Origin: an uncultured Flavobacteriaceae bacterium
Lineage (GTDB): Bacteria > Bacteroidota > Bacteroidia > Flavobacteriales > Flavobacteriaceae
DNA: 64,000 nucleotides
Direction of reading: 5' to 3'
NCBI GenBank assembly: GCA_947500385.1
Contig: CANMSA010000019.1
Location: 20,008-84,007, forward strand
In this document: positions 36,505 to 45,961 of the stretch, piece by piece
Layout: every line of letters starts with the position of its first letter
How positions within the stretch are numbered: position 1 is the first letter of the stretch
Position numbers and translations under genes: made by a program
The notes under the pieces: generated by a model
Told to the model about the DNA's origin: nothing
The model's database searches: none
The model's input: the letters and a program-made list of their open reading frames with translations, nothing else

Positions 36505-38247
36505 ATGAAAATTATCTTAAACTTATTTATTTTTATGCTAGTAGGTTGCACCCCTGCTATCCAAAAAAACAAGGATGCACATTCCACAACTCCAAATACA
36601 GGCTATGATATTCAAAATGTTTTAATCGATACGAAAGACGGCGCAAAAATCTCTGTGATCATTGTTAGGAAAAACAACACTGCCAAAGCACTACCAGTAA
36701 TCATGCAAAGTACTATTTATGTAAGAGATACAGGACGAGATTTGGCTACGTTAAAAGAGTCCGTAAACAGAGGCTATGTTGGCGTCATGGTCTATGCTAG
36801 AGGAAAGCATTTAGGAGTAGGGGACATATGGCCCTACGAAAATGACGCAAAAGATATCTACAAGGTAATAGATTGGGTCAGTAAACAAAAATGGTGTGAT
36901 GGTCGAATAGGAATGTTTGGCGGCAGTTATAATGGTTTCACCCAATGGGCTTCAACCAAAAAACTACACCCGGCACTGAAAACCATTGTACCTTATGTCG
37001 CGAATAGACCAGGAATGGGTCTACCCATGGAAAATAACGTTTTTATAAATCCAAATTACGAATGGGCTTTTTATGTCGGAAACAATAAATATCTAGATAC
37101 GGTCGCTGGAAATGACAGACAACGGTTTAGGATAATGCAAAACCAATGGTGGGAAAAGGGAACAGCCTATAAAACATTGGATAGTATCGATGGTACGCCA
37201 AACAAATGGTTTCAGCGATGGGTTAGCCATCCATCATTTGACGAATATTGGCAGAAAATGGCACCATACAAAGATGATTTTTCACAAATCAATATTCCCG
37301 TTCTTTCCATCGACGGCTACTATAACGACTCCCAAAATTCAGGATTATATTATTTAAGGGAGCACTATAAATACATGCCCAGTGCAGCACATTACTTGAT
37401 CATTGGACCGTACGACCACTTGGGAGCCCAAAGAAATGGCTCAAAAGAAATAAACGGTTATACAGTTGACCCCGATGCCTTGATAGATACCAACGAAATA
37501 ACCTACCAATGGTTTGATTATATTTTCAAAAATGGTAAAAAACCTACATTGCTAAAGGATAAAATCAACTACCAAGTAATGGGTGCAAATGAATGGCGGA
37601 GTAGTTCTTCTATAGAAGATATGAGCAACGAGCAACTAAAACTATATTTGACAGACGAAAAGCTGGAACATTTTTATTCCTTAAACCCTATAGCACCCCT
37701 AAAAAGAGGTTTTTTATCCCAAGAAATTGATTTTGCAAACAGAGATACTTGGAACAACGATTATTATCCCGGCCGAATAATTCGAAAAGAAATGGACATG
37801 AGCAACGGGTTTAATTTTATCAGCGCTCCTTTTGAAGAACCAATTTTGGTCAACGGCTCATTTATTGGCGAATTAAAGGTAAAGATCAACAAAAAAGACT
37901 TCGATTATGGAGTTACACTATATGAAGTGCTACCCAATGGCACCTATTTTCACCTTTCATACATCGTAGGTCGAGCAAGTTATGCCAATAGTATTGAGCA
38001 CAGGGAATTACTTCAACCCGACCAAATAGCCACCATTTCGTTTTCAAACACACATCTGGTAAGTAAAAAACTAAATAAAGGGAGTCGATTACTTGTGTAC
38101 GTAAATGTCAATAAAAATCAATTTTCCCAACTTAACTACGGAACGGGCAAACCAGTTAGCGAAGAAACCATTTCCGACTCCGGGGAACCTTTGACGGTTA
38201 AATGGTACAATGACAGTTTCGTAGTAATACCGATTTGGAAAGATTGA
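36505..38247 (+). CDS. CocE/NonD-family hydrolase lipoprotein
   Basis: 580 residues from ATG 36505: lipobox LVGC (Cys15), then an S15-type hydrolase with nucleophile GGS141YNG, a YARGKHLG segment in place of DARGRG, and a jellyroll C-terminus. Clearly related to the enzyme at 34053 but lipid-anchored. The longer frame from 36442 would bury the lipobox, so the later start is used. Confidence 0.9.
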   Translation: MKIILNLFIFMLVGCTPAIQKNKDAHSTTPNTGYDIQNVLIDTKDGAKISVIIVRKNNTAKALPVIMQSTIYVRDTGRDLATLKESVNRGYVGVMVYARGKHLGVGDIWPYENDAKDIYKVIDWVSKQKWCDGRIGMFGGSYNGFTQWASTKKLHPALKTIVPYVANRPGMGLPMENNVFINPNYEWAFYVGNNKYLDTVAGNDRQRFRIMQNQWWEKGTAYKTLDSIDGTPNKWFQRWVSHPSFDEYWQKMAPYKDDFSQINIPVLSIDGYYNDSQNSGLYYLREHYKYMPSAAHYLIIGPYDHLGAQRNGSKEINGYTVDPDALIDTNEITYQWFDYIFKNGKKPTLLKDKINYQVMGANEWRSSSSIEDMSNEQLKLYLTDEKLEHFYSLNPIAPLKRGFLSQEIDFANRDTWNNDYYPGRIIRKEMDMSNGFNFISAPFEEPILVNGSFIGELKVKINKKDFDYGVTLYEVLPNGTYFHLSYIVGRASYANSIEHRELLQPDQIATISFSNTHLVSKKLNKGSRLLVYVNVNKNQFSQLNYGTGKPVSEETISDSGEPLTVKWYNDSFVVIPIWKD

Positions 38248-38340
38248 CACACCGGCAGCCATCCCATTATACTACTCGTAAAAATATACAAGTCAAGAAG
38301 GTAGCGTGATTTGTTTTAATTGGTATATGTATGTCGGCAT

Positions 38341-38910
38341 CTATTCCAAACGGGCCTCTAATTGCCGTAATACCCGATTTAAACTTCTTGTGGTAATCCC
38401 CATATAATTGGCGATATCTTGTTTGGGCAACACCGTTATAATTTCTGGAAAAACTTGTTTCAGGCGCAGAAAGTTTTCTTCTATGGGGTATGATTGCTGG
38501 TAGGAGTGCCGTGGAGCTTTATAGCGAATTTTAGCAGCTAATGCACTCATTATCAATTTATTGAATTTTAAATCTTTTGCCAGCAAATTTTCGAAAACCG
38601 AATGGGATACCGTATAGGTTTGCAGCGCCGTAACGGCCGATACGGAACAAATGGCCGGCTTTTGGTCAAATACCTCCAACTCCCCAAATTCCATGCCTTC
38701 CCCTAAAAATTCTTGAATAAACGATTTCCCGTTTTCATCGGATAAATAGCACTTAACGATTCCTTGTTGGATGATAAAGATCTTATTATATCGTCTGTGC
38801 TGCTCTAAGATCGATTGCTTTGCCTTAAAGGTTTCGCTACCAATTAGATTGACAGGGTTTTGTGCCAGTTTAGAGATATAGGTCAATAGATCTTGATTGG
38901 TGCGTATCAT
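38341..38910 (-). CDS. Crp/Fnr-family transcriptional regulator
   Basis: 189 residues: cyclic-nucleotide-binding-like beta-roll (about 15-115, with FIQEFLGEGMEFGELEVF) and a helix-turn-helix (LPKQDIANYMGITTRSLNRVLRQLE). There is no N-terminal Cys cluster, so it is not an iron-sulphur FNR. It is divergent from the MFS gene, which it probably controls. Confidence 0.92.
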   Translation of the reverse strand: MIRTNQDLLTYISKLAQNPVNLIGSETFKAKQSILEQHRRYNKIFIIQQGIVKCYLSDENGKSFIQEFLGEGMEFGELEVFDQKPAICSVSAVTALQTYTVSHSVFENLLAKDLKFNKLIMSALAAKIRYKAPRHSYQQSYPIEENFLRLKQVFPEIITVLPKQDIANYMGITTRSLNRVLRQLEARLE

Positions 38911-38922
38911 TTTTCAAATATG

Positions 38923-38934
38923 GGACAAATGTCC
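38923..38934. promoter_or_regulatory. Candidate operator between the Crp-type gene and MFS gene
   Basis: GGACAAATGTCC is an inverted repeat (GGACA-AA-TGTCC) 13 bases before the regulator's start codon and 61 before the MFS gene. Position and symmetry suit autoregulation plus control of the pump, but this is inference. Confidence 0.4.
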
Positions 38935-38994
38935 TTTTTTGGTTTCTGGCGAACGAATTTCTTTGTTCCCTAAATGTAGAGAATTCGCACTGCT

Positions 38995-40170
38995 ATGACA
39001 AAACGAACACCTAAAAAACACCATATCTACAGTACTCAATTTGTCTTGGTCAGCGTTAGCTCCCTTTTCTTTTCGGCCAGTTATAATATGTTAATCCCCG
39101 AACTACCGACCTATCTAACCAGTTTGGGAGGAGCGGAATATATTGGTTTGATCATTGCTCTTTTTACACTAACAGCAGGCTTTTCAAGACCATTCAGCGG
39201 GAAGCTAACAGATACGATCGGAAGAAAACCTGTAATGCTCTTTGGGGCATTCGTTTGTCTGATATGCGGAGGGCTTTATCCCATTTTCACTACCATTACC
39301 GGGTTTTTGCTTATTCGTTTGATCCATGGGTTTTCTACCGGTTTCACTCCGACCGCCGCAGCTACCTATGTTTCCGATATCGTGAAACGGGAACGATTGG
39401 GGGAAGCGATGGGAATACAAGGAATCATGTTTAGTACCGGACTGGCGCTAGGCCCTGTATTGGGAAGCTACATCAAACTGTATTTTTCGTACGACGTGCT
39501 TTTCTTGAGTTCTTCGGCTATGGCCTTAATTGCCTTTCTTTTGGCAATCAACCTTGGAGAAACACTTCAAAGAAAAAAAGTCTTTAATTTTCGTTTGCTC
39601 AAGATTTCCAAAAAAGATATCATCGCCAAAGAGGCTATCCCTGCCGGGGTTGTGACCCTGTTATCCTATATCACTTTCGGCGTGGTACTGACAACCATTC
39701 CCGATTGGAGCGAACACATTGGTTTGGCCAATAAAGGTATTTTTTTTCTTGTGTTTACTGTTTCATCACTGTTAGTACGTTTCTTGGCAGGCCGATTTTC
39801 CGATCGCTACGGACGTACAGGCATCATCACTATTGGGCTATTCTTTTTACTGATCTCTACTTTCATGATGGGGGCTCTAAAAACTCCAAATGGGTTAATG
39901 GGGGCGGCTGCTTTATATGGCATCGCCATGGGCATTATATCACCAACGGTGAGTGCTTGGACCATCGACTTAGGTCGCGCTGACCAAAAGGGAAAAGCCA
40001 TGGCCACTATGTATATTGCCTTAGAAGTCGGTATCGGATTGGGTGCTTTCGGTTCCGGATGGTACTATCAAGGAGATGTCCACCAGATTCCTTTCATCAT
40101 GTATGTTTGCACGGTAATCACTTTTCTTGCGGTATGTTTCATGTTTGTACGAAAGAGGGCATTGCGATGA
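38995..40170 (+). CDS. MFS transporter
   Basis: 391 residues with 12 hydrophobic helices; the MFS signature loop is GKLTDTIGRKPVMLFG after helix 2 and GRFSDRYGRTGIITIG after helix 8. It resembles drug-efflux antiporters. Adjacent to a divergent Crp-type regulator. Substrate unknown. Confidence 0.93.
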   Translation: MTKRTPKKHHIYSTQFVLVSVSSLFFSASYNMLIPELPTYLTSLGGAEYIGLIIALFTLTAGFSRPFSGKLTDTIGRKPVMLFGAFVCLICGGLYPIFTTITGFLLIRLIHGFSTGFTPTAAATYVSDIVKRERLGEAMGIQGIMFSTGLALGPVLGSYIKLYFSYDVLFLSSSAMALIAFLLAINLGETLQRKKVFNFRLLKISKKDIIAKEAIPAGVVTLLSYITFGVVLTTIPDWSEHIGLANKGIFFLVFTVSSLLVRFLAGRFSDRYGRTGIITIGLFFLLISTFMMGALKTPNGLMGAAALYGIAMGIISPTVSAWTIDLGRADQKGKAMATMYIALEVGIGLGAFGSGWYYQGDVHQIPFIMYVCTVITFLAVCFMFVRKRALR

Positions 40171-40398
40171 AATTAGCTACATTGATCAGGAATAATTACA
40201 AATACGCTAGGACAACAAACTTCCAGGTCTTTGTTTGTCGTTTCAAACCAATTCAAATGAGGGACGCACAGGTGGGTCATAAATTGAAATGGGCCGCATG
40301 AAGGGGAAAGACAAGAAAGGAAGAGATGTTAATTTTGTTCTATTTTCACCAGCATCCCTTCCATACATTTACCCCACATCAATCAAAACTACCTCGAA

Positions 40399-42090
40399 AT
40401 GAAACTTCGTACTACATCCCTTTTTAGTTGTTTGGCCGTAATGGTCATGTCATGTGCCCAAAATACTATCAAGAAAGCACCGGGCTTTGTGGAATACAAT
40501 GCCGTAACCATTCCGATACATGAGGCCAATCGAGGTAAAATTACCTTCCTATCAGAACTAGTTCCGGTAAATGAGTACCAGGAAAGTGATTTCGTATCCA
40601 ATCATGAAATAACCGAAAATAGCGAATTGTTTATCAGGGCTTTTTTAGAAACTTCCCTCACAAATTATTTGCATCCGCTCGATACCACACTAACTGCCGA
40701 TGAACTTGCCCGAAGCGGAAACTATCAACTTTCGTTCTACGTGGATGGAGATTTGTTGTATACCGAAAATATTGTTCCAGGAGCGGGCTCGCCCGCTGCA
40801 AAGCATACCAACTCAATTCTCACCGTTCCCCTATTAAGCAATGAATACACAGATTTTTGGAGCCGATTTACATGGATGCGTTTTTATCATCGTCATGGTG
40901 GTGCAGCCGCATTGGAAAACGGAAAACACTTGCTGAAAATCGAAATACGCCCCTATCTTGATAGCAACGGAATTATTGTTGGGAATCTCATAGCCGAAGG
41001 TGAAATCCACTTAAAATTGCCAACACCGCCCCAGATTTCAGAAGCGGAAAAGGCAGTTCAACCGATTCGTCCTCAGGCCGACTGGGAGGTATCCAACACA
41101 CAATATGATCTTGAAAAAATTAGGGCGCTCAATGAAAAAATTGCTCAGGAAAAATTCAAAAGCATTACCAGCATCGTGGTCATCAAGGACGGTAAACTGC
41201 TGATAGAGGAATATTTTAATGGCGCCGACCGCAATACGCTGCACGATACCCGTTCAGTGGGCAAATCCTTTGCCTCTACCTTGATGGGAATTGCCATACA
41301 AGAAGACCATCTTAAAAATACGGAACAAACGCTTGGTGAATTCTACGCCCTAGATCAATTTTCGAATCATTCAGCAAAAAAAGAGCGCGTTACCTTAAAA
41401 AGCCTCTTGACCATGAGCTCGGGTTTTGATGGTTCGGATAGTAATTATGATTCGCCGGGCCATGAGGAGAAGATGCAACAAACCGATAACTGGGTAGACT
41501 TCACTTTAAACTTGCCCATGAATACGAGGCGAAAGATCGGCGAGGAATGGGACTATTTTACTGCTGGTGTTTTACTTCTGGGCGATATCATGAACCAAAC
41601 TGTGCCCGGAGGCTTGGAAAAATATGCAGACGCAAAATTGTTTAAACCTTTGGGCATCTCCGATTATAAATGGTTCTATACGCCCCAAAACGCTCCGTAT
41701 ATGGGAGGAGGTTTGGAAATGAGGACTTTGGATTTTGCCAAGTACGGACAACTTTACAAAAACAATGGGATGTGGAATGGAAAACAGCTCTTATCTTCGA
41801 ACTGGGTCAAAAAAACCTTCACAAATTACTTTGTGGATACCCCGAACCAACAACCGTATGGTTTTTTATTCTGGAATCAAACATATACCATAAACAACCA
41901 TTCATACGAGGCATTTCAGTGTAATGGCAACGGGGGAAACAAAGTTATTGTATTCAATGACCTTCCCTTGGTCGTTATCGTTACTGCTACGGCATATGGT
42001 CAGCCATACGGTCATTCCCAAGTAGATAAAATGATGGAAAATTATATTTTACCTGCTGTTATCAACGCTGAAAGCGGGGAAACAAACTAG
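40399..42090 (+). CDS. Serine hydrolase lipoprotein, beta-lactamase fold, with N-terminal accessory domain
   Basis: 563 residues; lipobox VMSC (Cys19). An N-terminal beta-rich domain (about 30-220) precedes a class C-type hydrolase with S286-V-G-K289 and DYFTAGVLLLG in the position of the Y-x-N motif. A GNGGNKV segment replaces the usual HxG near the end. The accessory domain is not recognised. A TAATTTTG box at 40330-40337 is a weak promoter candidate. Confidence 0.87.
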   Translation: MKLRTTSLFSCLAVMVMSCAQNTIKKAPGFVEYNAVTIPIHEANRGKITFLSELVPVNEYQESDFVSNHEITENSELFIRAFLETSLTNYLHPLDTTLTADELARSGNYQLSFYVDGDLLYTENIVPGAGSPAAKHTNSILTVPLLSNEYTDFWSRFTWMRFYHRHGGAAALENGKHLLKIEIRPYLDSNGIIVGNLIAEGEIHLKLPTPPQISEAEKAVQPIRPQADWEVSNTQYDLEKIRALNEKIAQEKFKSITSIVVIKDGKLLIEEYFNGADRNTLHDTRSVGKSFASTLMGIAIQEDHLKNTEQTLGEFYALDQFSNHSAKKERVTLKSLLTMSSGFDGSDSNYDSPGHEEKMQQTDNWVDFTLNLPMNTRRKIGEEWDYFTAGVLLLGDIMNQTVPGGLEKYADAKLFKPLGISDYKWFYTPQNAPYMGGGLEMRTLDFAKYGQLYKNNGMWNGKQLLSSNWVKKTFTNYFVDTPNQQPYGFLFWNQTYTINNHSYEAFQCNGNGGNKVIVFNDLPLVVIVTATAYGQPYGHSQVDKMMENYILPAVINAESGETN

Positions 42091-42230
42091 CCGATTCTGC
42101 CAATTCGGATACGCGCCAACGGGTGGCGAACGCATGAAACAATAGCCTCGGCAATAGGTAGTAGCTAGGAGCAAAAACATACCGAAATTCACTTCTATTT
42201 CAAATCCATTCAAAAAAAGTTGTTAAAAAA

Positions 42231-42264
42231 TTTGACCCTTACCTAACGTCATACCATAAGTTTG
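42231..42264 (+). promoter_or_regulatory. MerR-type promoter of the TipA-like gene
   Basis: TTTG at 42231-42234 and TAAGTTTG at 42257-42264 are 22 bases apart, longer than the usual 19-20. MerR-family proteins act on promoters with over-long spacers, which suits autoregulation. The predicted start leaves a leader of about 13 bases. Confidence 0.5.
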
Positions 42265-42283
42265 CATTGTAAATAAGTATTCA

Positions 42284-43054
42284 ATGCAGAAATATACAGC
42301 AAAAGGGTTATCCAATATAGCAGGTGTGAGCGTACGTACCTTGCATTATTACGATAAAATTGGATTGTTACAACCTGCAATACGTACAACGGCCAAGTAC
42401 AGATTGTATGGGGAAAACGAATTGTTGAAGCTTCAACAAATTTTGTTTTTCAAGGAACTCGATTTTCCTCTGAAAGAAATTCAAGCAATTTTAAACGACC
42501 CTGAATTTGACTTAATAGAAGCCCTTGAAAGTCACGGAAAGGCACTCGCTTTAAAACAGAAGAGAATTTCCAAAATGCTGAATACCATTGAAAAAACAAT
42601 GTTAAACTTAAAAGGGAAAAAGATGATCACAGAAGACGAATTATATGATTGTTTCACAAAGGAAGAGGCCACTAAAAACCGCAAAGAAACCGTTGAAAAG
42701 TATGGTGCCAAAGCGTTGGAAAAAAGTGAAGCCTATCTTAAAAAGCTTACCAAAGAGCAACTAGAAGCTTTAAAAAGTGAACAAAAAGAAATATTCAAGA
42801 GACTATTTGAAATTTCTGACAGAGCGCCGGTCACCCAAGAGGTACAGCTCGAAATAGCCAGACACTATATAAATACCAGAAAGTTTTGGGGAACCGATGG
42901 TTCTTCAAATCCCCAATGGAGAGATTACAAAGGGCTGGGAGCACTTTATATCGCAGATAAACGATTCACTCAAATCGATGGAACGGCACAACCCGATTTT
43001 GCTAAATTTCTTTCAAAGGCAATGGCACATTTTGCCAATTCACAATTGAAATAG
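42284..43054 (+). CDS. MerR-family regulator with TipAS ligand-binding domain
   Basis: 256 residues: MerR helix-turn-helix (KGLSNIAGVSVRTLHYYDKIGLLQP) and dimer helix to about 110, then a TipAS domain (about 120-250) ending with LGALYIADKRFTQIDGTAQPDFAKFLSKAM. TipA proteins sense thiopeptide and similar antibiotics, so a toxin or antibiotic response is plausible; target genes are not evident. Confidence 0.92.
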   Translation: MQKYTAKGLSNIAGVSVRTLHYYDKIGLLQPAIRTTAKYRLYGENELLKLQQILFFKELDFPLKEIQAILNDPEFDLIEALESHGKALALKQKRISKMLNTIEKTMLNLKGKKMITEDELYDCFTKEEATKNRKETVEKYGAKALEKSEAYLKKLTKEQLEALKSEQKEIFKRLFEISDRAPVTQEVQLEIARHYINTRKFWGTDGSSNPQWRDYKGLGALYIADKRFTQIDGTAQPDFAKFLSKAMAHFANSQLK

Positions 43055-43061
43055 TGAAATT

Positions 43062-43097
43062 AAGGTGGAGGAACACTGTACAAGTGTCTTCCACCTT
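43062..43097 (+). terminator. Hairpin after the TipA-like gene
   Basis: Left arm AAGGTGGAGGAACACT pairs with AGTGTCTTCCACCTT with one bulge, starting eight bases after the stop. Only a weak T run follows, so termination efficiency is uncertain. Confidence 0.5.
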
Positions 43098-43226
43098 TAA
43101 CCAAACAGAGACAACACTGTCAACAACCCTCCAAAAACAATACAGATCAACTTACCTGTTAGAGAATTGGGTGCTTACGGAGCTGATGCGAAACCATCCT
43201 CCCAATAGAAGAAAAACCACAAATAG

Positions 43227-43352
43227 GTATACCAACCCTACCGGGCGCCTTTTTGGAGTACGGGCGGCGAAAACTTTATCGTTATCCACAGTGCGCCGGG
43301 AAGTATGGGAACACCCAGACAAATTATCGCCTTCGGAGCGGATGAAGGGTAG
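43227..43352 (+). pseudogene. Possible relic of a PD40-propeller or hydrolase gene
   Basis: In the 517-base gene-free stretch after the TipA-like gene (43055-43571), one frame from a stop at 43224 to a stop at 43350 reads protein-like, including YRAPFWSTGGENFIVIHSA and GTPRQIIAFGADEG. The first resembles a propeller blade. There is no start codon. The rest of the stretch shows no structure besides the hairpin. Weak evidence. Confidence 0.22.
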
Positions 43353-43571
43353 CTTGGGCTCATCCCGAAAATATGTAGTATGTTAAAAGAAAGGATGTCC
43401 TAACCAAACGACTTGGTTAATAACAGCTACGGTACCTCAACTCCCCCGCAACGACTAAACTAAATCCATAGAACTACACTTCTAAAATTTACTTTGTAAC
43501 CTTTTTCAATCTCATCTTGTCCAAAGAATGTGAGTTCACAAAACACCTATTCAAAAACAAAAAACAACAAG

Positions 43572-44669
43572 ATGAAAAATAGCATATACCTGTTAGTTGC
43601 CCTATTGGGAATGGCACCTTGTTTTCAAGCCAACGCTCAAAACAAGTCTATAAAAACGGTGAGTGGTCAAAAAATAAACGTCTCTGTTTTGGAGTCAAAG
43701 ATTACCCATATCATGGATTCCATTCAATTGCCCGGACTCTCTATCGCCATTATCAATGATGCAAAAATCGCCTATCATCATAAATTTGGGGTCAGTAACT
43801 TAAAAACCAAGGAGGGCGTCACCTCTAAAAGTATTTTCGAAGGCGCTTCTTTGTCAAAACCCTTGTTTGCCTACTTTGTCATGAAAATGGTCGAGGAGCA
43901 AAATATAGATCTTGATCAACCCATTTATGACTTCCTGAAGGACATTTTTCCCGAAAATGCCGTTGCTGAAAACTCATTGGCCGCGTACAAGACCCTTACA
44001 CCGCGAATAGTACTTTCACACGGTACGGGAATTCCCAATTGGGTGAAAGGCGAACCCATTCAGATTGCCTTTGCCCCCGGTACCGATTTTTCATATTCAG
44101 GCGAGGCCTATCAGCATTTGGGGGCTGCCTTGGGAACAAAACTAGGAATCGGATGGGGCAGTAAACTAGATAGTCTATTTCTCGAGAAGGTAGCCCATCC
44201 CATCGGAATGAAACATAGTTTTTATACTTGGAACGAGGTCTTGGAAAAACATACCGTGAAAGGACATATGAATGGAAAAGTCAATATGGAAATGCATCGC
44301 GATAAAAAGGTCGGACCCGGTTATAGCTTGCAGTCCGACGCGTATGACTATGCGCTATTCCTAATTGAAATGATGAAACCCAAAAACCTCTCGGTCTCGC
44401 TAAGGGATGAAATGCTCAAAGAGCACAATCATTTTAAAGCCGACAATGAAATTCATTTAGAAACCGGACAGACCGGATGGGGCATGGGCTTTGCCCAAAA
44501 ACCAACACCCAACGGATTGATGCATTTACACACCGGTAACAATCACGATTTTCAGGCCTATGCCATGTTCGTACCCGAACAAGAATACGGGTTTGTTATT
44601 TTTGGAAACTCAAACAACCTGTTCACTTTTTTAACGGAAATAGAAAAATTAATCGAAGAACAATTTTAA
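43572..44669 (+). CDS. Exported serine hydrolase, beta-lactamase fold
   Basis: 365 residues from ATG 43572 with signal peptide ending NAQ. Catalytic S93-L-S-K96, the Y-S-G motif (DFSYSGEAYQHLG) and a HTGNNHDF site near the C-terminus. An earlier in-frame start at 43530 would disrupt the signal peptide. Together with 22184 and 40399 this makes three unrelated serine hydrolases in the region. Confidence 0.9.
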   Translation: MKNSIYLLVALLGMAPCFQANAQNKSIKTVSGQKINVSVLESKITHIMDSIQLPGLSIAIINDAKIAYHHKFGVSNLKTKEGVTSKSIFEGASLSKPLFAYFVMKMVEEQNIDLDQPIYDFLKDIFPENAVAENSLAAYKTLTPRIVLSHGTGIPNWVKGEPIQIAFAPGTDFSYSGEAYQHLGAALGTKLGIGWGSKLDSLFLEKVAHPIGMKHSFYTWNEVLEKHTVKGHMNGKVNMEMHRDKKVGPGYSLQSDAYDYALFLIEMMKPKNLSVSLRDEMLKEHNHFKADNEIHLETGQTGWGMGFAQKPTPNGLMHLHTGNNHDFQAYAMFVPEQEYGFVIFGNSNNLFTFLTEIEKLIEEQF

Positions 44670-44678
44670 TACAACAAT

Positions 44679-45008
44679 ATGGAAAAATTAGAGGAAATAT
44701 TAAGTCTGCTTGCCGTTACTGGCGGTTTTGTGGCAGTCGTTTTTATAATAGCAAGGTACAACTTTATGATAAAGAAAGTAATGATCGAAAAGGGAATGCA
44801 CACACCGAAAACAACAACGAAAGCAAGGTATCTAGACCTTGGATGTATCATCATAGGTCTCGGAGCCGGTTTCCTGGTATCGAGCATTTATACCGAAATG
44901 AGGCTTACCGAAGACACCACAGATTTATTGGTTTGGGGTACGATTGCCATTTTCGGCGGCATCAGTTTAGTGGTTGCCCACTACTTGAGAAAGAGACAAG
45001 AGCGATAG
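44679..45008 (+). CDS. DUF6249-like small membrane protein
   Basis: 109 residues with three hydrophobic helices (about 8-28, 50-72, 80-102). The layout and ISLVVAHYLRKRQER ending fit DUF6249. Four bases before the sigma gene; probably co-transcribed. Confidence 0.78.
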   Translation: MEKLEEILSLLAVTGGFVAVVFIIARYNFMIKKVMIEKGMHTPKTTTKARYLDLGCIIIGLGAGFLVSSIYTEMRLTEDTTDLLVWGTIAIFGGISLVVAHYLRKRQER

Positions 45009-45012
45009 GCTG

Positions 45013-45573
45013 GTGACAGAACTAGACCAACAAACCATCCTTAAAATCAAGGAAGGCGATACAGAGGCTTTTCGAACAATGGTCGAAATGTACAAGAATG
45101 TAGCGCTTTCCTTGGCTTTTTCCATCCTAAAGAATCAGGACCTGGCCGAAGATGTTTTGCAGGAAGCCTTTATCAAGGTTTTTCAAAAAATAGAGCACTT
45201 TCGGTCGAAGTCCAAATTTTCTACCTGGTTGTATCGTATTGTAGTAAATACAAGCTACAATGAACTCAAAAAGAAAAAGAAAACGATGGATGTGGATGAT
45301 CTCGTTCACATGCCCGACGGACTAATTGCAAAAGAAGATTTTCTAAAGGAAGAAACTCAAAATAAATATATCAATATCGCCTTGGCCAGAATGAATACCG
45401 ACGAAGCGCTCTCCTTACGTCTATTTTACCTTTCTGAAATGAGCATAAAGGAAATAAAGAAAATTACGGGATTCAGTACCGCCAAAGTGAAAGTATGCCT
45501 GCATCGGGGCAGGAGTAATTTAAACTTTGAACTAAAACTATTATTGGGCGACGAATTAACAGATTTATTATGA
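45013..45573 (+). CDS. ECF-type RNA polymerase sigma factor
   Basis: 186 residues; GTG start at 45013 is fixed by the family N-terminus. Region 2 has DLAEDVLQEAFIKVFQKIEHF, region 4 has LSLRLFYLSEMSIKEIKKITGFSTAKVKVCLHRGRSNL. Overlaps the following gene by four bases, as expected for a sigma/anti-sigma pair. Confidence 0.93.
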   Translation: MTELDQQTILKIKEGDTEAFRTMVEMYKNVALSLAFSILKNQDLAEDVLQEAFIKVFQKIEHFRSKSKFSTWLYRIVVNTSYNELKKKKKTMDVDDLVHMPDGLIAKEDFLKEETQNKYINIALARMNTDEALSLRLFYLSEMSIKEIKKITGFSTAKVKVCLHRGRSNLNFELKLLLGDELTDLL

Positions 45574-45908
45574 AAGAAGAGAAACTAAAAGAACTATTGT
45601 CAAAAAACACGCTAAAAACGTCTCCCGGCTTTACCGATAGACTCATTCTCAAAATAGCGGCGGAAAAAGAAAAGACCGTTCCGACGCATCCCGTTTGGCA
45701 ATTTCGGTTCGTTTTGAGTGCTTTACTACTTATAATGGGTACCATTACCTTTCTACTATCCAATTCGTTCGAAGCTATTTTTAGGTTGTTACGGTTAGAA
45801 ACAGTGGTCTCGAACGCCCCGTTCATGATGGTGCTGTTCGCTCTCCTTTTAATGGGTATTAATTATAGTGTTCGTCTGCACGAATTAAGTAAAAGGTCTA
45901 AAGTGTAA
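45570..45908 (+). CDS. Small membrane protein, putative anti-sigma factor
   Basis: 112 residues; a cytoplasmic N-terminus of about 45 residues with KELLSKNTLKTSPGFTDRLILKIAAE, then two hydrophobic helices. It has no zinc HxxxCxxC anti-sigma motif. The overlap with the sigma gene supports a partner role but the sequence does not prove it. Confidence 0.6.
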   Translation: MKEEKLKELLSKNTLKTSPGFTDRLILKIAAEKEKTVPTHPVWQFRFVLSALLLIMGTITFLLSNSFEAIFRLLRLETVVSNAPFMMVLFALLLMGINYSVRLHELSKRSKV

Positions 45909-45961
45909 GGTTGTTTATCACCGAGACGAAATCTGTATGTAAAATCTCAAAAAAAAAAGCA

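Noticed and set aside
38341..38910. The local Crp-type protein as the binder of the FNR-like sites at 47308 and 48815
   Set aside because: It lacks an iron-sulphur Cys cluster and a different dyad lies at its own promoter, so there is no support for the link, though it is not excluded.
40171..40398. Short plus-strand frame after the MFS gene
   Set aside because: It overlaps the MFS 3' end in another frame and has no recognisable protein features.
43054..43386. 110-codon frame after the TipA-like gene
   Set aside because: GTG start overlapping the previous stop, composition unlike the neighbouring proteins, crosses a hairpin, and a different frame there looks more protein-like.
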